From contig JAQGKH010000135.1 of the NCBI GenBank assembly GCA_028290225.1, positions 1-13,897 on the forward strand: a stretch of DNA of 13,897 nucleotides, read 5' to 3'. Origin of the DNA: Devosia sp. GTDB lineage: Bacteria > Pseudomonadota > Alphaproteobacteria > Rhizobiales > Devosiaceae. How positions within the stretch are numbered: the stretch's first letter is position 1; each line of letters opens with the position of its first letter. This document shows positions 1 through 5,946 of this stretch, piece by piece. The translations under genes were made by a program, and so were the position numbers. The notes under the pieces were generated by a model that did not search any database, had not been told where the DNA came from, and saw only the letters and a list, made by a program, of their open reading frames with translations.

Positions 1-861
1 GGCACCTCCATGATGTTCCGCTCCTGCACCGTGCAGGCCAATCTCGATTTTTCGAGCGAGGCCGACATGGTCAAGAAACTGCGTGTGGCCCTGGCATTGC
101 AGCCGATCGCCACGGCACTGTTTGCCAACTCGCCCTTTGTGGATGGGAAGGATTCGGGGTTCCGCAGCTTCCGCTCGCAGATCTGGCTGAATACCGATGC
201 AGCGCGCACCGGCATGCTGCCCTTTGCCTTTGAAGAGGGTTTCGGCTTCGAGCAGTATGCCGACTATGCGCTGGATGTGCCGATGTATTTCGTCATACGC
301 GATGGCCAGTACGTTGATGTCGCGGGCGAGAGTTTCCGCGCCTTTCTGGCGGGCAAACTGCCGCAATTGCCGGGTGAAAAGCCGACAATCAAGGATTGGG
401 AAGACCATCTCTCAACTATTTTCCCCGAAGTGCGCCTCAAGCAGTTCCTGGAGATGCGTGGCGCCGATATGGGCGACGAGAATTCGGTGACGGCGCTTTC
501 GGCATTCTGGGTCGGGCTGCTTTACGACGAAATTTCGCTCGAAGCGGCTTACGAGATGATCCAGCCCTGGACCAATGAAGATCGCGAGCATCTGCGCCGC
601 GAGGTGCCGCGCCTGGGGCTCGACACGCCTTTGGGGCGCACCAATGTGTTTGATTTCGCGGCCCAGGCCGTCGGCATCGCCGAAGCCGGACTGGTCCGCC
701 GGGATCGTCGCAACGCGGCGGGCAAGGACGAAACCATCCATCTTGCACCCCTTGAGGAAACTATTCGCCTGTCCCAGTCGCCGGCCGAGCGATGGCTGGC
801 CAAGTTCCATGGCGAATGGCAAGGTGACGTGACCCCCATTTTCCGCGCAGCCGAGATGTAG
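1..861 (+). CDS. gshA: Glutamate-cysteine ligase, C-terminal part (5' end outside window)
   Basis: This enzyme joins glutamate and cysteine with ATP to give gamma-glutamylcysteine, the first and usually limiting step of cytosolic glutathione synthesis. The frame is open from base 1 and 286 residues are visible. The segment MMFRSCTVQANLDF near the visible start is a conserved core motif of the GCS2 family in its alphaproteobacterial/plant form, and the region around residues 55-80 (FRSFRSQIWLNTD) also fits. Family members are about 450 residues, so roughly 170 N-terminal residues lie before the window. The first ATG in frame, at base 10, is inside the conserved core and is not the real start. 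The stop is TAG. purD follows after 63 bases on the same strand. That gap shows no convincing terminator, so read-through is possible but unproven. The family is clear; the assignment as the main cellular gshA is inferred. Confidence 0.9.
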   Translation, partial: GTSMMFRSCTVQANLDFSSEADMVKKLRVALALQPIATALFANSPFVDGKDSGFRSFRSQIWLNTDAARTGMLPFAFEEGFGFEQYADYALDVPMYFVIRDGQYVDVAGESFRAFLAGKLPQLPGEKPTIKDWEDHLSTIFPEVRLKQFLEMRGADMGDENSVTALSAFWVGLLYDEISLEAAYEMIQPWTNEDREHLRREVPRLGLDTPLGRTNVFDFAAQAVGIAEAGLVRRDRRNAAGKDETIHLAPLEETIRLSQSPAERWLAKFHGEWQGDVTPIFRAAEM

Positions 862-924
862 TTCCGTCTTGCCCTGACCCACTCTCTGGGGCATCACCGG
901 CGCGAACAGCGACGGAGTGGCTAA

Positions 925-2199
925 ATGCGGGTTCTGGTGATCGGTTCGGGTGGACGGGAACACGCGCTGGCGTGGAAGCTCGCCCAATCGCCCTTGTTGT
1001 CGCAGCTCTTTGTCGCCCCGGGCAATGGCGGCACCGGCGAGATCGCCGAAAATGTCGTCCTCGACATCACCGATCATGCGGCGGTGGTGGGCTTCTGCAA
1101 GCTGATGCGGATCGACTTCGTGGTGGTTGGACCGGATGCGCAGGTCGTTGCGGGCCTTGGGGACGATATCCGCACTGCCGGAATTGCCTGCTTTTGCCCA
1201 TCCAAAGCAGCGGGGCAGCTGGAAGGCTCTAAAAGCTTCACCAAGGCGCTTTGCGATGAAATGGGCATTCCCACTGCTGCGTATAGGCGCTTTGAAAGCG
1301 AGAGCGAGGCGCTGGACTACCTCGCTACCCGAACGGCGCCGATCGTGATCAAGGCTGACGGGCTGGCTGCTGGCAAGGGTGTCACAGTAGCCGAGACCAT
1401 TGAGGCCGCGCGAGGGGCAGTGGAGGACTGCTTTGCGGGTGCCTTTGGCGCGGCGGGCGCTTCAGTGGTGATCGAAGAGTTCATGGTAGGCGAGGAAGTC
1501 AGCCTGTTCGTCCTGTGTGACGGCCAAACCATGCTGCCGCTGACGACAGCACAGGATCACAAACGCGCCCATGATGGCGATACCGGGCCAAATACCGGGG
1601 GCATGGGCGCTTACAGCCCCGCTGACATCATGACCCCGGAGCTGGAAGCGCAGGTCATGCGCGAGATCATCGAGCCGACAGTGCGCGGCTTGCGTGAACG
1701 CGGCACCCCCTATCAAGGGGTGCTGTATGCCGGGCTGATGCTGACGGCGGAAGGTCCCAAGCTCGTCGAGTACAATGCCCGGTTCGGCGATCCCGAAACG
1801 CAGGTGATGATGCTGCGCCTCCAATCGGACCTGCTGGAGCTGCTTTATGCCACTGCCACCGGCACTCTTGCCGGGCACGCACCGCGCTGGAGCGAGGATA
1901 CGGCCCTCACGGTAATCCTGGCCAGCAAGGGCTATCCGGGTGCCTACAACACAGGTTCAGCCATTGGTGGGCTAGAAGGGCTTAACCATGAGGGAATCGA
2001 GGTCTTCCACGCCGGAACGCGCCGCGAGGATGGGCGTTTACTTGCAGCAGGGGGACGGGTCCTCAACGTTACGGCGCTTGGGGCAGACATAGCAGAGGCA
2101 CAGCGTCGTGTTTACCGATGCGTGGACCAGATTGATTGGCCAGAGGGCTTTTGCCGCCGAGACATCGGCTGGCGGGCGATCGAGCGGGCACGTCACTGA
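925..2199 (+). CDS. purD: Phosphoribosylamine-glycine ligase (GAR synthetase)
   Basis: PurD performs the second step of de novo purine synthesis, joining glycine to 5-phosphoribosylamine with ATP to give glycinamide ribonucleotide in the cytosol. The 424-residue length is normal for the family. Visible motifs are the N-terminal GSGGREHA (residues 7-14), KADGLAAGKGV (143-153) in the ATP-grasp fold, the GARS signature around DHKRAHDGDTGPNTGGMG (211-228), and NARFGDPETQ (284-293) with metal-binding residues. At residues 69-73 the protein reads GPDAQ, where many homologues have a proline last; this is a small variation. The ATG at 925 is preceded by a GGAG eight bases upstream, and the protein opens directly with MRVLVIGSGGREHA, so the start is secure. 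It lies downstream of gshA and upstream of a patatin-like gene, all on the same strand, with no shared pathway evident. Confidence 0.97.
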   Translation: MRVLVIGSGGREHALAWKLAQSPLLSQLFVAPGNGGTGEIAENVVLDITDHAAVVGFCKLMRIDFVVVGPDAQVVAGLGDDIRTAGIACFCPSKAAGQLEGSKSFTKALCDEMGIPTAAYRRFESESEALDYLATRTAPIVIKADGLAAGKGVTVAETIEAARGAVEDCFAGAFGAAGASVVIEEFMVGEEVSLFVLCDGQTMLPLTTAQDHKRAHDGDTGPNTGGMGAYSPADIMTPELEAQVMREIIEPTVRGLRERGTPYQGVLYAGLMLTAEGPKLVEYNARFGDPETQVMMLRLQSDLLELLYATATGTLAGHAPRWSEDTALTVILASKGYPGAYNTGSAIGGLEGLNHEGIEVFHAGTRREDGRLLAAGGRVLNVTALGADIAEAQRRVYRCVDQIDWPEGFCRRDIGWRAIERARH

Positions 2200-2243
2200 G
2201 CCCTGCGTCAGGGTTAGCGCTTTACCATTTCCCGCGCCAGTCT

Positions 2244-2271
2244 TTGACGGCGCTCCCCCCTCGCCTAAGCT
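2244..2271 (+). promoter_or_regulatory. Possible sigma70-type promoter before the patatin gene
   Basis: TTGACG (2244-2249) is followed after 16 bases by TAAGCT (2266-2271). The first box is a good -35 match and the second a weak -10. Transcription would start near 2278, about 60 bases before the GTG at 2342. Such a pair can occur by chance in GC-rich DNA, so this is only a candidate. Confidence 0.25.
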
Positions 2272-2341
2272 GACGGCGCTGCAGCTGCGCGGCAAGGCCA
2301 TTGCCGATCGCCTGCGCAGCCCGGGCGCGGGGCGTAAAGGC

Positions 2342-3223
2342 GTGAGCACAACTGCCGGACCAAGGATCGGGGTAGCGCTGGGAGGCGGATCGGCGCGCGG
2401 GCTGACCCATATTCCCTATATCGAGGCCATGGATGAACTTGGCCTGCGGCCCGCGGCGATTTCCGGCACGTCCATTGGTGCGCTGATCGGAGCCGGCTGG
2501 GCGGCGGGTATGTCGGGCAAGGAATTGCGCGAACATGCCACCGATGTTCTGGGCACGATGCGGATTATCGCCGGCAAGCTCTGGGCCACGCATGTGCGAT
2601 TAAGCGGTATTCTCAAGACCGGCATTCCTACCCAGCTCGACGCGACCAGCATTGTTGATGCGTTCACGCCGCCGGGTTTTCCCCAGACCTTCAAGGAACT
2701 CAAGGTGCCGCTTTATGTCGTGGCAACCGACTTCCAATCCTGGCACCAAGTGGTGTTCAATACCGGTTTCCTGCGGCCGGCCATTGCGGGTTCCATCGCC
2801 ATTCCCACCCTTTTCAAGCCAGTCAGCTATGCCAACCACATCCTGGTGGATGGTGGCGTCGTCAATCCGCTGCCGCTGGATCAGGCCGATATCGGCACCG
2901 ATTTCCTGATCGGCATCGATGTCAATGGCGACCCCTCCTCCGGGCTCAACAAGACCGACCACAAGGCGCTGGATCTGTGGTTCGGCTCCGCCCAGATCAT
3001 GATGCATTCGCTGACGGCGCATATGATGGCCGCCTATCCACCCGATATCTATATCCGCCCGCATGTGTCTTCATTCGGCATGCTGGAGTTCTGGCGGGTG
3101 CGCGAAATTCTGGCCCATGTGGACACAGACAAGGATCGCTTCAAGCGCATGCTGGCGCAGCGTATCGAGGACTATATCCAGGATCGGGTGCCCGTGATCG
3201 GCAGCGCGGACAAACCGCGCTAG
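2342..3223 (+). CDS. Patatin-like phospholipase family protein (RssA/NTE type)
   Basis: This is a predicted serine lipid acyl hydrolase with a Ser-Asp dyad. Counting from the GTG at 2342 (293 residues), the sequence shows GGGSARG (14-20), the oxyanion-hole glycine loop; GTSIG (42-46) with nucleophile Ser44; and DGG (170-172) with catalytic Asp170. All dyad elements are present, so it should be active. Its substrate is unknown, and there is no clear signal peptide. The start is uncertain. The frame stays open back to a GTG at 2108 inside purD, which is unlikely because of the 92-base overlap. The GTG at 2342 has purine-rich GGGGCG and AAAGG just upstream and places the oxyanion loop close to the N-terminus, as in the family. 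The stretch 2270-2341 nevertheless looks coding by third-base GC, so about 24 more residues may exist. The gene ends on a CTAG shared with the converging tadA. Confidence 0.85.
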   Translation: MSTTAGPRIGVALGGGSARGLTHIPYIEAMDELGLRPAAISGTSIGALIGAGWAAGMSGKELREHATDVLGTMRIIAGKLWATHVRLSGILKTGIPTQLDATSIVDAFTPPGFPQTFKELKVPLYVVATDFQSWHQVVFNTGFLRPAIAGSIAIPTLFKPVSYANHILVDGGVVNPLPLDQADIGTDFLIGIDVNGDPSSGLNKTDHKALDLWFGSAQIMMHSLTAHMMAAYPPDIYIRPHVSSFGMLEFWRVREILAHVDTDKDRFKRMLAQRIEDYIQDRVPVIGSADKPR

Positions 3224-3663
3224 CGCAGGTTCTGGAAGAAGCGCTTCAGCAGGACCTCGGCGCGGGTTGCGCCCAGGCCAGCAATGATCTCGGGCCGATG
3301 ATGGCAGCTGGGTTGGGCAAACAGGCGGACGCCATTTTCCACGGCGCCGGCCTTGGTATCCTCCGCCCCGAAATACACCCGGCGCAGGCGGGTATGGGCG
3401 ATGGCGCCGGCGCACATGGCACAGGGCTCAAGCGTGACATAGAGGTCGCAGCCATCCAGCCGGCCGGTCCCTCGCCGTGCCAACGCGGAGCGGATCGCCA
3501 GCATTTCGGCGTGTGCCGTTGGATCGTTCAACGCGCGCATCCGGTTGCGCTCGGCGGCCAGCACCTGCCCCGCTTCCACGATCACCGCACCAACCGGTGC
3601 CTCGCCCCCGGCAGCCGCATCCGTGGCCAGTTCCAGCGCGAGGTCCATGGGGGCAATGGGCAT
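3220..3663 (-). CDS. tadA: tRNA-specific adenosine-34 deaminase
   Basis: TadA deaminates the wobble adenosine (A34) of tRNA-Arg(ACG) to inosine, so that one tRNA reads several CGN codons; it is usually essential. The 147-residue protein has the zinc-dependent cytidine/deoxycytidylate deaminase fold. HAEM (about residues 71-74) provides a zinc ligand and the proton-shuttling glutamate, and EPCAMC provides the two cysteine ligands. The chosen ATG at 3663 has AAAGGA about ten bases upstream on the minus strand; a second ATG five codons in (3648) is possible. A longer reading frame upstream runs into the preceding small gene and is rejected. The gene lies 40 bases downstream of the 75-residue gene on the same strand, and its stop overlaps the patatin stop. 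Other members of the deaminase superfamily act on guanine or cytosine, but the length and motif spacing favour TadA. Confidence 0.93.
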   Translation of the reverse strand: MPIAPMDLALELATDAAAGGEAPVGAVIVEAGQVLAAERNRMRALNDPTAHAEMLAIRSALARRGTGRLDGCDLYVTLEPCAMCAGAIAHTRLRRVYFGAEDTKAGAVENGVRLFAQPSCHHRPEIIAGLGATRAEVLLKRFFQNLR

Positions 3664-3694
3664 CAGTTCATCCTTTGCGGCGTTGGCCGCGGGA

Positions 3695-3710
3695 GGATTA
3701 AGCTTAATCC
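3695..3710. repeat. Perfect 16-bp palindrome with tandem stops
   Basis: GGATTAAGCTTAATCC is a perfect palindrome in the short spacer between the small gene and tadA. On the minus strand it contains the small gene's TAA stop (3704-3706) and a second in-frame TAA two codons later (3698-3700). It is AT-rich in GC-rich surroundings. As RNA it could form only a 6-bp stem with a 4-base loop and no U-tract follows, so a DNA-binding site is as likely as a weak terminator. The role is unknown. Confidence 0.45.
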
Positions 3711-3931
3711 GAGGGGCCGCGCAATCCGCCCACAGTGTTGCCCAGCCTATCGCCTTTCCTGTCCTTGTTGAACTCGGCATTGGCTTGGTGATTGGCCTTG
3801 GTCACCGCATCGTCGGCTTCTGGCAGTTTGGCGCCGGGAGCTGGTTGATCGCCATTGAACTGCCGGTTGGCGCTTTTGTTGACGCTCTTGATTTCGTCTG
3901 CCGCACTGACGGGCTTGGTGTTGTCGTTCAT
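3704..3931 (-). CDS. Small hydrophilic hypothetical protein with an internal duplication
   Basis: I do not recognise this gene. It would encode 75 residues, very polar (rich in Asn, Lys, Asp, Ala, Gln), with no cysteine, no tryptophan, no membrane segment and no signal peptide, so it is probably cytosolic and largely disordered. Two similar segments lie 29 residues apart: VNKSANRQFNGD (17-28) and ANHQANAEFNKD (46-57), sharing a pattern N-x-x-A-N-x-[QE]-F-N-x-D. The ATG at 3931 is supported by AGGAG eight bases upstream on the minus strand; the frame extends 13 codons further, but the extra sequence (Cys/Trp-rich) looks unlike the rest. It is divergent from mutL and lies 40 bases before tadA. 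A possible general-stress promoter precedes it (3958-3983). Coding status rests on the ribosome site and the protein duplication, not on homology. Confidence 0.7.
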   Translation of the reverse strand: MNDNTKPVSAADEIKSVNKSANRQFNGDQPAPGAKLPEADDAVTKANHQANAEFNKDRKGDRLGNTVGGLRGPSD

Positions 3932-3957
3932 GATGCACTCTCCTGTTGGTCCACCAC

Positions 3958-3983
3958 AACGCCAGCACACCGGTCATGGTTCT
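3958..3983 (-). promoter_or_regulatory. Candidate EcfG-type (general stress) promoter for the small gene
   Basis: On the minus strand AGAAC (plus positions 3979-3983) is followed after 17 bases by CGTT (3958-3961). The known alphaproteobacterial EcfG/RpoE2 promoter reads GGAAC, 18-19 bases, then TT; here only the first base differs and the spacing fits. Transcription would begin near 3950, leaving about 20 bases including the AGGAG site before the ATG at 3931. The geometry is good, but so short a motif can occur by chance. Confidence 0.35.
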
Positions 3984-3999
3984 GCCAACTGTTGTTGGC
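3984..3999. repeat. Inverted repeat GCCAAC-N4-GTTGGC in the divergent spacer
   Basis: GCCAAC (3984-3989) and GTTGGC (3994-3999) form a perfect 6-bp inverted repeat with a TGTT centre. It sits between the divergent small gene and mutL, and directly abuts the candidate -35 box of the small gene. It could be an operator half-site pair. Nothing else supports a function. Confidence 0.35.
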
Positions 4000-4065
4000 G
4001 AACTCGCCTCCCGGAGTCGGATTGACAGGCGTTTTGCCCTATGTTGCCCGAGAAGGAGAATCGCC

Positions 4066-5883
4066 ATGCCGATCCGGCAACTGCCCGAAAACCTCGTCAA
4101 TCGCATCGCTGCGGGCGAAGTGGTGGAGCGGCCGGCCAGCGTCGTCAAGGAGTTGGTCGAGAACGCCATCGATGCCGGGGCAAGCCGCGTCGTCGTGACC
4201 ACTGCGGGTGGTGGCAAGTCCCTCATTCGCATCGAGGACGACGGATGTGGCATGGACGGAGAGGACCTGGTGCTGTCGGTGGAACGACACGCCACCTCCA
4301 AGCTGGCCGCCGACGATCTCGATGATATCCGCACCCTGGGCTTTCGCGGCGAAGCTTTGGCGTCGATTGGCTCGGTCGCCGAGCTTTCCATTGCTTCGCG
4401 GCCCGCAGGGGCGGAGAACGGCTTGCGGCTTGCCGTACGCAACGGCACGCGCCAAGGCCCGGTGCCGCATGCGCTGAACCGGGGCACGGTGGTCGAGGTC
4501 AAGGAGTTGTTCCGCAATGTGCCGGCGCGTCTCAAATTCCTCAAATCCGATCGCGCGGAGGCCGCTGCCATCACCGAAGTGGTCAAGCGTCTGGCCATGG
4601 CCAATCCAGGCGTGCATTTCGTGCTGGGTGGCTCGGACCGCGCCCCTGCCAATTGGCCGGCCGTGCACGGACCGGGCGCCCTCGAAGCGCGGCTGGCGCA
4701 GGTCATGGGTGATGATTTTGCCCGCAATGCAGTGGCTTTGGCCAGCCAGCGCCATGGCGTGGTGGTGGCGGGGCTCGCGGGGCTGCCGACCTTTACGCGG
4801 GCCAATTCGCTGGCGCAGTTCTATTTCGTCAACGGTCGCTCAGTTCGGGACAAGGTGCTGATCGGCGCCATCCGCGCGGCCTATGCGGATTATACCTTTC
4901 GCGACCGCTTTCCGGTGGTTGCACTTTATCTCGCCATCGATCCGGCCGAAGTGGATGTCAATGTCCACCCCGCCAAGGCCGAGCTGCGATTTCGTGACGC
5001 GGGTGCGGTGCGCAGCGCAGTGATCCGTGCCATCGGGGAAGCCCTGACGGGGGCCGGCTGGAAAGCATCTTCCAGCGTTGCCGATGACGTGCTCGGTGCC
5101 TTTTCAGCGCCGGCCTACCAGGCTGCGCCAGCCTTTGCCGAAGCGGCGGAACCCGCTTTTGCCGTGCCGTCCTACCCATCGCAGGCCACCCCTACCATCA
5201 GGCTTGCCGATGGCGCTTTGGCTCGGCCCCAAGGCCTTGCCGGCTTTACCGAGCCAAGTGGACGGGTGGAACCGATAGCCGAGCCACCGGACCACCCTGA
5301 GTTTCCCCTGGGCACTGCGCGCGCGCAGATGTTCGACAACTTCATTATTGCCCAGAATGGGGAGGGCCTGCTGCTGGTGGATCAGCACGCCGCCCATGAG
5401 CGGCTGGTTTATGAGCGGTTCAAGCAGCAGATGGCTGCAGGGCCGGTGCAAAGCCAGGCGCAGCTGATCCCCGTCGTGGTGGAGCTGCCCGAGGAGGACT
5501 GCGCGCGCCTTGAGGAGGCCGGCGCCGAGCTGGAGCGATTCGGGCTTTATCTCGAGCGCTTCGGTCCCCGCGCCGTAGCGGTGCGCGAAACGCCAGCCCT
5601 TCTGGGGCAGACCGATGTGGTTGGCCTCGTGCAAGACATCGCTGACGGGTTGGCGGAATGGGAAACCAGCTCGGCCCTGGCGGACCGCATGGAAGCCATC
5701 ATCGCGCGGATGGCGTGCCATGGCTCGGTAAGGTCCGGGCGGCGCCTGCGGGTGGAGGAAATGAACGCGCTGCTGCGAGACATGGAGCGGACGCCCCATT
5801 CGGGCCAGTGCATTCATGGCCGCCCCACCTATGTGGAGCTCAAGCAGCGCGATATCGAGCGCTTGTTTGGCCGGACCCGCTAA
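4066..5883 (+). CDS. mutL: DNA mismatch repair protein MutL
   Basis: MutL links mismatch recognition by MutS to strand nicking. The 605-residue protein has the GHKL ATPase module: KELVENAIDAGA (28-39, with Glu29 and Asn33), DDGCGMD (58-64), RHATSKL (74-80) and TLGFRGEALASI (90-101). A Pro/Ala-rich linker covers about 331-415. The C-terminal dimerisation domain holds DQHAAHERLVYE (439-450), which is the DQHA-x2-E-x4-E metal-binding endonuclease motif, plus ACHGSVRSG (550-558) and CIHGRP (582-587). This MutL is therefore predicted to nick DNA itself, as in bacteria lacking MutH. The last motif has Ile where many homologues have Pro. The ATG at 4066 has AAGGAG seven bases upstream (4053-4058) and begins with the typical MPIRQLPENLVNRIAAGEVV. 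The frame is open upstream to 3946, but that part lacks family features. It is divergent from the small gene. Confidence 0.97.
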   Translation: MPIRQLPENLVNRIAAGEVVERPASVVKELVENAIDAGASRVVVTTAGGGKSLIRIEDDGCGMDGEDLVLSVERHATSKLAADDLDDIRTLGFRGEALASIGSVAELSIASRPAGAENGLRLAVRNGTRQGPVPHALNRGTVVEVKELFRNVPARLKFLKSDRAEAAAITEVVKRLAMANPGVHFVLGGSDRAPANWPAVHGPGALEARLAQVMGDDFARNAVALASQRHGVVVAGLAGLPTFTRANSLAQFYFVNGRSVRDKVLIGAIRAAYADYTFRDRFPVVALYLAIDPAEVDVNVHPAKAELRFRDAGAVRSAVIRAIGEALTGAGWKASSSVADDVLGAFSAPAYQAAPAFAEAAEPAFAVPSYPSQATPTIRLADGALARPQGLAGFTEPSGRVEPIAEPPDHPEFPLGTARAQMFDNFIIAQNGEGLLLVDQHAAHERLVYERFKQQMAAGPVQSQAQLIPVVVELPEEDCARLEEAGAELERFGLYLERFGPRAVAVRETPALLGQTDVVGLVQDIADGLAEWETSSALADRMEAIIARMACHGSVRSGRRLRVEEMNALLRDMERTPHSGQCIHGRPTYVELKQRDIERLFGRTR

Positions 5884-5934
5884 CTAGGCTAATTGCTGCA
5901 GCGATCATCTCGAGCCGGCGTTCACCCTCCCAAG

Positions 5935-5940
5935 AGGAGG
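5935..5940 (+). promoter_or_regulatory. Strong ribosome binding site deciding the esterase-family start
   Basis: A full AGGAGG lies six bases before the ATG at 5947. It is the strongest Shine-Dalgarno match I noticed in the window and selects this ATG over an in-frame non-ATG start at 5893. It suggests high translation, even though the gene may be read from the mutL transcript. Confidence 0.75.
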
Positions 5941-5946
5941 TGCACC

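Noticed and set aside
412..1077. A 221-codon minus-strand frame opposite gshA and purD
   Set aside because: It spans two well-supported genes and the gap between them, and has no family features.
3704..3931. Small acid-soluble spore protein from the Asn/Gln-rich repeats
   Set aside because: The resemblance to gamma-type spore proteins is compositional only, the motifs differ, and the rest of the window is alphaproteobacterial in style.
4022..4045. mutL promoter from the perfect TTGACA at 4022-4027 with TATGTT at 4040-4045
   Set aside because: The spacer is only 12 bases, too short for a sigma70 promoter, and no better -10 follows at 16-18 bases; a start there would also crowd the ribosome site.
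3747..4805. A 352-codon minus-strand frame opposite mutL
   Set aside because: Ser/Arg/Thr-rich composition typical of a shadow frame, overlapping both mutL and the small gene; the mutL motifs settle which strand codes.
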